The position numbers and the translations under genes were made by a program. The notes below the pieces were generated by a model. It did no database searches and was not told the origin of the DNA. It saw only the letters and a list, made by a program, of their open reading frames with translations. From the NCBI GenBank assembly GCA_032027005.1, contig JAVSMW010000010.1, positions 115,372 to 179,371 on the forward strand: a stretch of DNA of 64,000 nt. Direction: 5' to 3'. Each line of letters opens with the position of its first letter. Within the stretch, counting starts at the first letter, position 1. This DNA comes from JAVSMW01 sp032027005 (GTDB lineage Bacteria; Bacillota; Thermincolia; Thermincolales; UBA2595). Shown in pieces: positions 36,141-43,522 of this stretch.

Positions 36141-36203
36141 AAAGTCAAAATTTACACAAAGTCAAAATTTCCACTTGAAAAAAATTCAGTTAACAGCTAA
36201 AAT
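36141..36203 (+). promoter_or_regulatory. Sigma-A-like promoter preceded by a 17-bp-spaced direct repeat
   Basis: TTGAAA (36175-36180), 17-base spacer, TAAAAT (36198-36203). Upstream AAAGTCAAAATTT occurs twice (36141-36153, 36158-36170), a possible operator. Confidence 0.55.
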
Positions 36204-36217
36204 ATAAAAGTATGTGT

Positions 36218-36246
36218 AATTAAAGAGCCTTACTACGGCTCTTTTT
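36218..36246 (+). terminator. Terminator-like hairpin between promoter and gene
   Basis: AAAGAGCC...GGCTCTTTTTGT, placed about 20 bases after the probable start site and 40 bases before the coding start. It looks like an attenuator or the end of a very short RNA. Confidence 0.6.
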
Positions 36247-36285
36247 GTGTTAAACCTAAAAAATTCAACAGACGTGGAGATAGCA

Positions 36286-36645
36286 ATGCATTTAGTAGTT
36301 CATCAAAAAAAAGATAAGCAGGTGCACTGGCAATGCCAGGACCACTGTCACCTGCAGCAGTTAAAACAGCCCGGGGCTGTGATCCCGCCTGACCGGATTA
36401 AGGTTGGCGGTTATTATATTTACAAAGAAAATCACGGTATGGTTTGTATCGTCAAAATCTTAGAAAGTACCTCTCAGGAGGAATGGATAGGTTATCGCCT
36501 GATGGTCAAGCGGGTAGTTTATTCATACTGGTCAGTTCCCAAAAATTATGTATTTGAAACAGGATACCACCTCGCCCAGGGCCATCCTATATCATGGCAT
36601 TTAGAGCCGGCAATGGTATTGCTCGACAACCATGCCGCGTCATAG
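36286..36645 (+). CDS. Small hypothetical protein, His/Cys-containing
   Basis: About 119 residues starting MHLVVHQKKDKQ, with a CQDHCHLQQL segment near residue 20 and the rest a mix of strands (KVGGYYIYKENHGMVCIVKIL, WIGYRLMVKRVVYSYW). Start ATG 36286 has GTGGAG upstream. No family recognised. It lies alone on the plus strand between sigG and sigE, genes that are adjacent in many relatives, so it is likely a lineage-specific insertion. Confidence 0.55.
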   Translation: MHLVVHQKKDKQVHWQCQDHCHLQQLKQPGAVIPPDRIKVGGYYIYKENHGMVCIVKILESTSQEEWIGYRLMVKRVVYSYWSVPKNYVFETGYHLAQGHPISWHLEPAMVLLDNHAAS

Positions 36646-36653
36646 CATCAACA

Positions 36654-36780
36654 GAGTTCTAAGCTTCAGGTGGAGTTTAGACTCCTTCTAAAGCTTAGAA
36701 CTCGTTATCCAGGAGCTCTGCGCCGCTAAGACTCCCAACTAAAGAGGTGGGAGTCTTAGCGGCGGTTAGCTATCGGATAA
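36654..36780 (+). mobile_element. Two-hairpin element, copy 2
   Basis: Left hairpin GAGTTCTAAGCTT...AAGCTTAGAACTC (36654-36703). Right hairpin GCCGCTAAGACTCCC...GGGAGTCTTAGCGGC (36722-36763), then GGTTAGCTATCGGATAAA. The best preserved copy; it starts 9 bases after the stop of the gene at 36286. Confidence 0.65.
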
Positions 36781-36781
36781 A

Positions 36782-36826
36782 AAGCGGACCCATAAGATTT
36801 TAGCTTATGGGCCCGCTTCTTTTTTC
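36782..36826 (+). terminator. Rho-independent terminator (plus strand)
   Basis: GCGG..CCATAAG pairs with CTTATGG..CCGC, then TTCTTTTTTC. Would end the transcript of the gene at 36286. Confidence 0.75.
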
Positions 36827-36836
36827 AGACTTCGGA

Positions 36837-36866
36837 AAAAAATGGGTGCGCTAATGCACCCACTTT
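36837..36866 (-). terminator. Rho-independent terminator of sigE
   Basis: Minus-strand TGGGTGC...GCACCCA followed by TTTTTTT, immediately after the sigE stop. Confidence 0.85.
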
Positions 36867-37595
36867 TTACTCCATCCTGTGAATTTCTTTTTTCAGCCTT
36901 TTGAGAATTCTTTTTTCCAGTCTTGATATGTAAGACTGGGATATGCCAAGCATATCGGCAACTTCTTTTTGTGTTTTTTCGGTGCTATCCAACAACCCAA
37001 AACGCAGCTCCATAATCCGGCGCTCCCGGCCATTTAATTTTTGCAGAGCTATATTCAGAAGCTTACGGTCCACTTCTTCTTCCAAGTACTTATAAATAAT
37101 ATCATTATCTGTGCCCAAAACATCTGACAGGAGGAGTTCATTTCCGTCCCAGTCGATATTCAGTGGTTCATCAAAGGAAACTTCGGATCGGGTCTTATTA
37201 TTTCTTCTAAGGTACATCAGGATTTCGTTTTCAATGCAGCGGGAGGCATAAGTAGCCAGCTTTATTTTTTTGTTGGGGTCAAAAGTGTTGACAGCCTTAA
37301 TCAAGCCGATGGTGCCGATAGAAACCAAATCTTCAATACCTACTCCGGTATTTTCAAATTTTCTGGCGATATAGACGACAAGTCTAAGATTACGTTCAAT
37401 AAGCACACTTTTCACTGTCCGGTCACCATCTTCTAGCTTGGAAATCAAGAAAATTTCTTCATCATTGGACAGAGGCGGGGGCAGAGCCTCACTGCTCCCA
37501 ACATAATGCACTTCTTTTCTGAGTCCCAGCCTCAGAAAAAATTTTAAGATTTTGAGCCTGATCAGCCATTTAAACTTAATAATGTGATTGTACAC
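36867..37595 (-). CDS. sigE: Sporulation sigma factor sigma-E (pro-form)
   Basis: 242 residues. The N-terminal ~30 residues (FKWLIRLKILKFFLRLGLRK, EVHYVGSSEALPPPLS) are the hydrophobic pro-sequence and cleavage region of pro-sigma-E. Regions 2 and 4 follow (EDLVSIGTIGLIKAVNTFD, EKTQKEVADMLGISQSYISRLEK). Mother-cell transcription factor activated by SpoIIGA, encoded 27 bases upstream. GTG start with GGAGGTAATAG. Confidence 0.96.
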   Translation of the reverse strand: MYNHIIKFKWLIRLKILKFFLRLGLRKEVHYVGSSEALPPPLSNDEEIFLISKLEDGDRTVKSVLIERNLRLVVYIARKFENTGVGIEDLVSIGTIGLIKAVNTFDPNKKIKLATYASRCIENEILMYLRRNNKTRSEVSFDEPLNIDWDGNELLLSDVLGTDNDIIYKYLEEEVDRKLLNIALQKLNGRERRIMELRFGLLDSTEKTQKEVADMLGISQSYISRLEKRILKRLKKEIHRME

Positions 37596-37622
37596 ACCTA
37601 TTACCTCCAGTTGGTTAGGTCA

Positions 37623-38555
37623 TTAAGCCGACAAACCGTCCAAAACATCAGGGTGCAGCAGGGCCCGATAACTTCCTTCAGGGCTTAATTCATGGTAGTA
37701 AACAGCCACTATTACATTCCCGGTGCGGATATGGTTGCCCCCACTATGAACTTCAATCCTGTCCGGTCGGAAGCCAATCAGCATGCCATTAGTCTGGCCG
37801 AGGGAAGTGAAAGGAATGACCCTAAACCTCGCTGACCATGATGTCCCTGCCAACGAATCCAAAACCATCATCAAATCAGGATTATCGCCATATTCAAAGA
37901 GAATTTGAATTTCGCGGGGCAGTAAGCTTTTTAATGCGTTGTATTCCACGACAATAACCGGGGTTTGACTCAAAGGGTCCAGGAGTTGGTTACCGGTGTC
38001 TATCAGGGCTTCTACCTCAATATCGGCTTCACCAAAGATGATTTTCACCGGTACGTGAAAGAGGTCAGTGGACATACGCCTCTGGACAAATCTGCCGATA
38101 ATCCGCGTAAAGAAAAGGTATAAACCTACTGTTATCAGCAGTCCCGGCCAAAAATAGGCAGCCACCAGTTGTGAAAGACTATTGGTGTAAAAGCCGAATG
38201 GACTTGATTGCAGAAAATACAAGATACCGATTAAAAAACCGCCCAGGAAAAAAGAAATGATGTAAAACATCAGCAAAGAAAACATAAAGCGCTTTAATTT
38301 AAATGGAGCAAAAGCTGCAGCAAACATTACCACAGATATGGCGATCTTCGGCCAAAAACTGTGCAAGATACCTAAAGAAGGAAAGGCAGCAGCGAAAGAG
38401 TAGGCGGCACCAACTCCCGCTGCAGCAGCAATTCTGACGTTTGCAGCCCTAAGTTTACAGATTCGGGCTGTACCCCAGAGAATCAGAGCATTCATCAAAA
38501 AACTCACAGCGAAAGCAATGTCCGGGTAAATGTAGACTACCTGACGGAGTCCCAT
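37623..38555 (-). CDS. spoIIGA: Sigma-E processing peptidase SpoIIGA
   Basis: 310 residues: five or so N-terminal helices (to ~residue 150) and a C-terminal aspartic-protease-like domain with EALIDTGNQLLDPLS (catalytic Asp ~183). Septal membrane protease that cleaves pro-sigma-E in response to SpoIIR. In operon with sigE. Confidence 0.94.
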   Translation of the reverse strand: MGLRQVVYIYPDIAFAVSFLMNALILWGTARICKLRAANVRIAAAAGVGAAYSFAAAFPSLGILHSFWPKIAISVVMFAAAFAPFKLKRFMFSLLMFYIISFFLGGFLIGILYFLQSSPFGFYTNSLSQLVAAYFWPGLLITVGLYLFFTRIIGRFVQRRMSTDLFHVPVKIIFGEADIEVEALIDTGNQLLDPLSQTPVIVVEYNALKSLLPREIQILFEYGDNPDLMMVLDSLAGTSWSARFRVIPFTSLGQTNGMLIGFRPDRIEVHSGGNHIRTGNVIVAVYYHELSPEGSYRALLHPDVLDGLSA

Positions 38556-38960
38556 TTCGCCACCACCTGTTACGTATTAGACAATTAATAATACCATTAT
38601 ATGACAGCAAATTTTTCTATATGACTTCAAACTGCCAAGATTCTTAACCCTGCTTTAGACTACCTCATTTATTATACAACGCCGTTCCTTCAAAATTTGT
38701 CTATGGGTGCAGATACAAAAAAAAACCTCTCGCCATTTTTGGTTAACCTCGGCTAAGAGAGAACATTTTTCGGTAATTTTATACAAAAAAACAGCAGCCA
38801 AAAGGCCACTGCTCTGAAAGTGTTTTGGAAAAAACCAGCCACGGATTAACGCAGATTAACGCGGATAACTAAAGCAATAAAAAAATGTTCTGGGAGAGGG
38901 GCAGAAAATATAACGCAGAGATCTAAAAGAAAGAACAAAGAGGTCATCTTTTAAAAACAA
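38556..38960. other. Gene-free interval between spoIIGA and ftsZ
   Basis: No coding frame supported. It contains an A-rich stretch, weak hairpins (CTCTCGCC..GGCTAAGAGAG around 38729-38761) and a 10-bp tandem (GATTAACGCA, GATTAACGCG, GATAAC at 38843-38868) related to the sequence at 25800-25890. Confidence 0.6.
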
Positions 38961-39004
38961 GAAACCGGTTTTAATAGACCACAAAAAGGCCTACCAAAAC
39001 CGGC
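38961..39004 (-). terminator. Terminator of ftsZ
   Basis: Minus-strand CCGGTTTTGG...TTAAAACCGG followed by TTTCTTGTTTTT. Confidence 0.65.
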
Positions 39005-39011
39005 ATTTCAA

Positions 39012-39032
39012 CACTAGCCACTAGCCACTTAT
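39012..39032. repeat. Short heptanucleotide repeat at the ftsZ stop
   Basis: CACTAGC, CACTAGC, CACTTAT; the last unit abuts the ftsZ stop codon. Confidence 0.7.
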
Positions 39033-40078
39033 CATTTCCGGCGCAAAAAGGCTGGAATGTCAAGATCATCTGTGGATGTAAAAGGCTTAATATCCAGCTC
39101 CGCATTAATTTCTTTACGGCTGAATTTATGGTCAAAGCCTGTGGCAATTACTGTTACCCTTACTTCTTCCGCCATTGATTCATCAACTACAGCTCCAAAG
39201 ATGATATTAGCTTCGGGATCAGCAGCCTGGGCAATAATTTCTGCGGCCTCATTAACTTCAAATAAACCAAGGCTGGAACCACCGGTAATATTCAGCAGGA
39301 CACCTTTCGCTCCTTCAATGGAAGTCTCTAGCAGAGGACTCGAAATTGCGTATTTGGCGGCCTCGGCGGCTCTGTTTTCACCACTGCCTACACCAATACC
39401 CATCAAGGCTGAACCGGTCTCAGTCATAATTGTCTTAACATCGGCAAAGTCCAGGTTAATCAACCCAGGAACAGCGATTAAATCAGAAATGCCCTGCACG
39501 CCCTGGCGCAGCACATCATCTGCAATGCGAAACGCTTCTACGATCGAGGTATGTTTGTCTATTACCTGAAGCAGCCTGTCATTGGGAATAGTAATCAGGG
39601 TATCAACCTTATTCTTCAGGTTACTGATCCCACCTTCGGCCTGAGTCAGCCTTTTGCGGCCCTCAAAGGTAAAGGGTTTGGTAACCACGCCAACTGTTAG
39701 AGCACCTATTTCCCGGGCGATTTCGGCGACAATAGGGGCTGCCCCTGTCCCGGTACCGCCGCCCATACCAGCTGTAACAAACACCATATCTGCGCCCCGC
39801 AGAGCCTGCAGCAATTCATCGCGGTTTTCTTCAGCAGCCCTTTGGCCAATATCCGGGTTGGCACCGGCTCCTAGGCCTTTAGTCAGTTTAGAACCGATCT
39901 GAATTTTATTCGGGGAATTAGATAAATACAAAGCCTGGGCATCGGTGTTGACTGCAATGAATTCAACACCCTTCAGACCGGCTGTTATCATTCTATTAAC
40001 AGCATTGCTGCCGCCGCCGCCAACACCAATTACTTTAATGTTAGCAAATTGGTCCATGTCGATTTCAAACTCCAGCAT
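39032..40078 (-). CDS. ftsZ: Cell division GTPase FtsZ
   Basis: 348 residues. GTP-binding VIGVGGGGSNAVNRM, tubulin signature GGGTGTGAAP, T7 loop NLDFADVKTIM and the conserved C-terminal peptide DLDIPAFLRRK that binds FtsA/SepF. Start ATG 40078 has AAAGGAGGTCA. The upstream gene is sbp, as in many Firmicutes; no ftsA is adjacent, consistent with SepF use. Confidence 0.97.
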   Translation of the reverse strand: MLEFEIDMDQFANIKVIGVGGGGSNAVNRMITAGLKGVEFIAVNTDAQALYLSNSPNKIQIGSKLTKGLGAGANPDIGQRAAEENRDELLQALRGADMVFVTAGMGGGTGTGAAPIVAEIAREIGALTVGVVTKPFTFEGRKRLTQAEGGISNLKNKVDTLITIPNDRLLQVIDKHTSIVEAFRIADDVLRQGVQGISDLIAVPGLINLDFADVKTIMTETGSALMGIGVGSGENRAAEAAKYAISSPLLETSIEGAKGVLLNITGGSSLGLFEVNEAAEIIAQAADPEANIIFGAVVDESMAEEVRVTVIATGFDHKFSRKEINAELDIKPFTSTDDLDIPAFLRRK

Positions 40079-40234
40079 TAATGATTGACCTCCTTTTGAT
40101 GAGACATTTTTCAATGCCTTTAAACCTGACATCTATCTTACTCAATACCTTGTAAAATTCAAATTAACATAACTTTAAATGGTAAAATTCCACATAGAAG
40201 CTAAATTCCCTCTTTTTAGGTTTCAATTATTTGT

Positions 40235-40561
40235 TTATTTTTTTAAGAGGTAACGCCTAATAATAGCCATGTTTTGGAAAATCCGCACCCCGAAAGCGAA
40301 TATTGCTGCCGTGTACAAGGCCACACCTACCCGCTCACCGATGTAGGCCAAACCTGCAGCCAGCAGCACATTACTGAAAAAACCGGTAATAAAAACAGTG
40401 TCATCAAATTTCTTATCCATCCCTGCCCGGATCCCGCCAATAACAGAATCCATAGCGGCCAGCACCGCCACTGACATATAATGGGCATAGGCCTGAGGCA
40501 GGGGCGGAGTCTTAATGCCAATGATCACTCCAATGATTAACCCAAGTAAGGGCAGCCACAT
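40235..40561 (-). CDS. sbp: Small basic protein Sbp (DUF1290)
   Basis: 108 residues, three or four hydrophobic helices, with PPLPQAYAHYMSVAVLAAMD and SVIGGIRAGMDKKFDDTVFI, the DUF1290 signature. Membrane protein of unknown function found between ftsQ/divIB and ftsZ in Gram-positives, as here. Confidence 0.9.
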   Translation of the reverse strand: MWLPLLGLIIGVIIGIKTPPLPQAYAHYMSVAVLAAMDSVIGGIRAGMDKKFDDTVFITGFFSNVLLAAGLAYIGERVGVALYTAAIFAFGVRIFQNMAIIRRYLLKK

Positions 40562-40613
40562 ATACGACTCACCTTCTAATATTATTTGTCTTGAAGTTCA
40601 GGAGGAGTTATAA

Positions 40614-40736
40614 ACAGAGTTCTTAGCGTCAGGTGGAGTTTGGACTTCATCTGACGCTTAGAAATCGTTATCCAGAAGCTTAGCGCCGCTTGTCTCCCGC
40701 CTGAAGAGGCGGGAGTCTAGCGGTGGTTAGCTATCG
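40614..40736 (+). mobile_element. Two-hairpin element, copy 3
   Basis: Left hairpin TTCTTAGCGTCAG...CTGACGCTTAGAA (within 40619-40673), right hairpin CTCCCGCCT..AGGCGGGAG (within 40682-40720), then GGTTAGCTATCGGA. The right end overlaps the ftsQ stop codon. Confidence 0.65.
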
Positions 40737-41477
40737 GAAAAACTTTATCACCGGATTCCCTTTATAACTGATGTCTACATATTGGATTTTTTCATTGTAT
40801 TTTTGACTGATAACTTCCTGGTACAGCTCTACTTTATCACTTATCCTGGTAATGTCACCGAGTCTTACTTCAGTTTCGTCAATAGTGAAGACACGGATGT
40901 TATTCACATCTGAGACGTTAATTTCCGATACAGCCGCCCTCATATCAAGAGGCATGGCCGCCAGATAGGCCAGGGCAGCACTTAGGTGGTCATCCTGAAT
41001 ATGTTGACCGGGCAAAGTATTAAAAGCCGTTACACCTGTAATAATAGGCAGATTTATACTAGCCAGGCTGCTGACCAGTGAAATACAATAGCTGTCATCT
41101 CCTATAGCGATGAACTGCCCAGGATTTGAAACCAGGCCGATAGCTTTACGCTCAGTAACATCAATCACAATTGTAGCCGGAAGATGCCTGGATATCTCAA
41201 CATGTTTAATTATTGGGCTAAGGGCCACTTTACTCTGGGCCAGTTTTAAATTTGCCTTGAATATATTTACGTCCTTACCAAGACCCGACAGAGCCATTAT
41301 TTGATCCCGGCTCAGCTGGCTGTTGCCATTAATCTCCACAGCCCTAACCCTGAATATGGGGGACTGCAGGAAAAAAAAAGCTGACAGGGAAAAAATAAAA
41401 ATAAAAAAAAGGCTCTGAATAACCTGCCATTGTCTCTTTTTTGGACGGGAATGACTGATTGAATGAATACTAGGCAT
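40731..41477 (-). CDS. ftsQ: Cell division protein FtsQ/DivIB
   Basis: About 248 residues: short cytoplasmic N-terminus, one helix (QSLFFIFIFSLSAFFFLQ), POTRA domain (FRVRAVEINGNSQLSRDQIMALSGL) and the FtsQ beta domain (DVTERKAIGLVSNPGQFIAIGDD). Start ATG 41477 has GAGGTG upstream. The stop and last residue come from a two-hairpin element. In relatives murA lies just upstream; here a structured RNA, an RHS fragment and the exopolysaccharide island intervene. Confidence 0.92.
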   Translation of the reverse strand: MPSIHSISHSRPKKRQWQVIQSLFFIFIFSLSAFFFLQSPIFRVRAVEINGNSQLSRDQIMALSGLGKDVNIFKANLKLAQSKVALSPIIKHVEISRHLPATIVIDVTERKAIGLVSNPGQFIAIGDDSYCISLVSSLASINLPIITGVTAFNTLPGQHIQDDHLSAALAYLAAMPLDMRAAVSEINVSDVNNIRVFTIDETEVRLGDITRISDKVELYQEVISQKYNEKIQYVDISYKGNPVIKFFR

Positions 41478-41499
41478 TTCCATCACCTCATTGAATATC

Positions 41500-41508
41500 A
41501 TTATACCA
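41500..41508 (-). promoter_or_regulatory. Extended -10 promoter of ftsQ
   Basis: Minus-strand TGGTATAAT, an extended -10 element, 23 bases before the ftsQ start. The -35 region is weak. Confidence 0.55.
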
Positions 41509-41587
41509 AAAAGTTTGGCAAAAATATATGATACTGGCAAGATTATTTGGATGACTCGTCCTCAATTTTCTGTTCGCCATAAACGCG

Positions 41588-41862
41588 GCAGGTATGAGCG
41601 TCTACTCCGGTTTCCCTGGTCGGCATCGACTTATCTAGGCTGTAAATCTCCGGCAGCAAGTCGGCGTCCCCGAACTTAATGGCTCAGTAGGCATTCCTAA
41701 CAGGATGACCGCCTCACGTTTCGCTATTCCTGCCAGCGAAACTTCCCGGCAGCCTTCGCCATCTGCGAACATACGGTGACTCCCCGACTCGCTGCTCTCC
41801 GCTTTTCAGCCAGATTCGTGACGATGCCGCCCAAGGAAACCTCCGTAAACGCTCATACCTGC
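41588..41862 (-). ncRNA. Candidate structured RNA, multi-helix, about 275 nt
   Basis: Outer arms GCAGGTATGAGCGT and ACGCTCATACCTGC (41588-41601, 41849-41862) pair perfectly over 14 bp. Nested pairs follow: GGTTTCC/GGAAACC, CGGCATCG/CGATGCCG, GGCTG/CAGCC, and GCAGCAAGTCGG/CCGACTCGCTGC (41653-41664 with 41784-41795). The centre has GTTTCGCT/AGCGAAAC and other hairpins. Two plus-strand mismatches (A.C in the last helix, C.A next to the first) become G.U pairs on the minus strand, favouring a minus-strand RNA. No long frame fits. I do not recognise the family. Confidence 0.65.
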
Positions 41863-41927
41863 TCCATTCTGGCTAAACATAAAATTAGTAAGCGGTGGAA
41901 CACCTACCGTATGGGATAAAAACAGCT

Positions 41928-41956
41928 CCACTGGTTTGGCGTGGAGCTGTTCTTAA
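41928..41956 (-). terminator. Terminator of the RHS fragment
   Basis: AACAGCTCCAC/GTGGAGCTGTT stem followed on the minus strand by TTTTT. Confidence 0.75.
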
Positions 41957-42061
41957 TAAAATCCTTCTCGTGCAATTTTTTTGATGTAGTTATACTGTTT
42001 CCGTATCAGTTTCTTGAATTCCCCNTGGTCATGTTCATTAAAAAGTCAATATTAGGCTGTT

Positions 42062-42445
42062 TCATCTCTTGGCTCGTGTATCCCCCTCATAAGTATCCTT
42101 ATTAATAAACCTTCCCACGTTCGGGTCACAATACCTTGCCCTCAAGTAATACAATCCTGTTTCCGAATCATACTGTTCACCGGCATACTTAAATGAGTTC
42201 GATATCGTCTCGTTTTGGTTTAAAATATTCCCCCACTCATCATACTGGTAACTGTTGACCACATTCCCGTTCGTATCAACAATCTGAACAACATCGCCGT
42301 AGCCATTATATAGATAATAGTATTGGCCACCGGCAGCTTCTTTTTTGACCAATAACCGGTCTGGTCCCCATACATAATTAGCCGTAACATTATTGGTTGC
42401 ATTTGATTCAGCAATAACTTTGCCAGAAATATTGTAGTGATTCGG
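42062..42445 (-). pseudogene. RHS-repeat protein C-terminal remnant
   Basis: The open frame (ATG at 42352, but homology continues to ~42445, where a TGA interrupts it) encodes the RHS/YD core end: YNGYGDVVQIVDTNGNVV, SYQYDEWGNIL and YLRARYCDPNVGRFINKD. Full RHS proteins are thousands of residues long polymorphic toxins or wall proteins; only ~125 codons remain and no toxin tip follows. An ambiguous base (n) lies at 42025 just downstream. Confidence 0.85.
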
Positions 42446-42578
42446 TCAGTCCGTCAGTTTACAACAAATAACTTGCAAAAAAGGTTTTTTTCTAAAGGAA
42501 AACATTATAAAATCATGAATAATATTGTGTGCCAGAAAAGTTTTTTAAAACCAAGAATCAGGAATTGAGGGGTCGATA

Positions 42579-43496
42579 ATGAACATCAAATCTAAAATTG
42601 CGCTGCTTTCCCTAATCTTTTTATTTGTGGTGGGCCTCAATCTTCTAATGTTATTAGTGGCTGCAAATAAGAGACCGGCCTTGGGTGTTTTTGTCGGCCT
42701 TGGGCCTGATGAGCTTGAAAAGCTGGTTTCCTATCAATCAGGGGCTGCAAATAAGAGGCCGGCCTTTGGTGTTTTTGTCGGCCTTGGGCCTGATGAGCTT
42801 GAAAAGCTGGTTTCCTATCAAGAAGTCATCGTTGATGCCGGGTACTTTTCCCAAAAGGACATCGATTTCCTTCATCAAAACAATGTCAAGGTATACAGCT
42901 ATCTTAACATTGGTTCAATTGAGAGCTTTCGACCCTATTATAACGAATTCCAAGATATCACTTTGGGTGACTACGAAAACTGGCCGGATGAAAAATGGCT
43001 GGATGTATCTTCAAACAGATGGTCCCATTATGTAATCAATGTCCTGGCTAAAGACCTGACAGATAAGGGGGTTGACGGCTTTTTCATCGACAATACCGAT
43101 GTGTACAGCATCTATCCGGAAGACAAAATTTACGATGGAATACTAACCATATTGAAAGGCCTGAAGCAAAATTATGACAAGAAAATTATCCTCAACAGTG
43201 GTTTTGATTTTTTAGACAAAGCCTTATCAGAAAATGTGGACATTTTTGCCATTGTCCAAGGTGTAACCAGAGAATCTGTTTTAACAACAGTCGACTTTGC
43301 CAATAAAACCCTTTCCGTAAGGCCCAGAGAAGAGGTCAATTGGGCCTTAAATCGGCTCAAACAAATGAAAGCGTTGGGACCCGAAATCTATGTGGTTGAA
43401 TATTCCAACACACCCATTGTTGATTTCTTTATCAGGTTAACATATCTGTTTTCCGGATATAAAGTCTATATTGCTAACAGCATCGAACTTAATTAA
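42579..43496 (+). CDS. GH114/PelA-hydrolase-like extracellular glycosidase
   Basis: 305 residues: N-terminal signal anchor (ALLSLIFLFVVGLNLLMLLV) and a TIM-barrel of the endo-alpha-1,4-polygalactosaminidase type (VYSYLNIGSIESFRPY, VDGFFIDNTDVY with the likely acidic catalytic pair, KIILNSGFDFLDKAL). The hydrolase half of proteobacterial PelA (GH166) is related to GH114, so this could trim a GalNAc/GalN-rich Pel-like polymer. An 84-bp in-frame direct duplication near the N-terminus repeats AANKRPA(L/F)GVFVGLGP and the following 13 residues. It converges on the 3' end of the exopolysaccharide operon. Confidence 0.75.
   Translation: MNIKSKIALLSLIFLFVVGLNLLMLLVAANKRPALGVFVGLGPDELEKLVSYQSGAANKRPAFGVFVGLGPDELEKLVSYQEVIVDAGYFSQKDIDFLHQNNVKVYSYLNIGSIESFRPYYNEFQDITLGDYENWPDEKWLDVSSNRWSHYVINVLAKDLTDKGVDGFFIDNTDVYSIYPEDKIYDGILTILKGLKQNYDKKIILNSGFDFLDKALSENVDIFAIVQGVTRESVLTTVDFANKTLSVRPREEVNWALNRLKQMKALGPEIYVVEYSNTPIVDFFIRLTYLFSGYKVYIANSIELN
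42659..42821 (+). repeat. 84-bp direct duplication inside the GH114-like gene
   Basis: Copies 42659-42737 and 42743-42821, period 84 bp (28 codons), differing at about two positions. Confidence 0.95.
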
Positions 43497-43522
43497 ACTG
43501 CTCCCCTTTATTTGCGAAAACG

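Noticed and set aside
41588..41862. RNase P RNA, tmRNA or 6S RNA
   Set aside because: None of the conserved sequences of those RNAs are present; the helices do not match.
42025..42025. Ambiguous base n
   Set aside because: Noted as a sequence-quality flag near the RHS remnant, not a biological feature.
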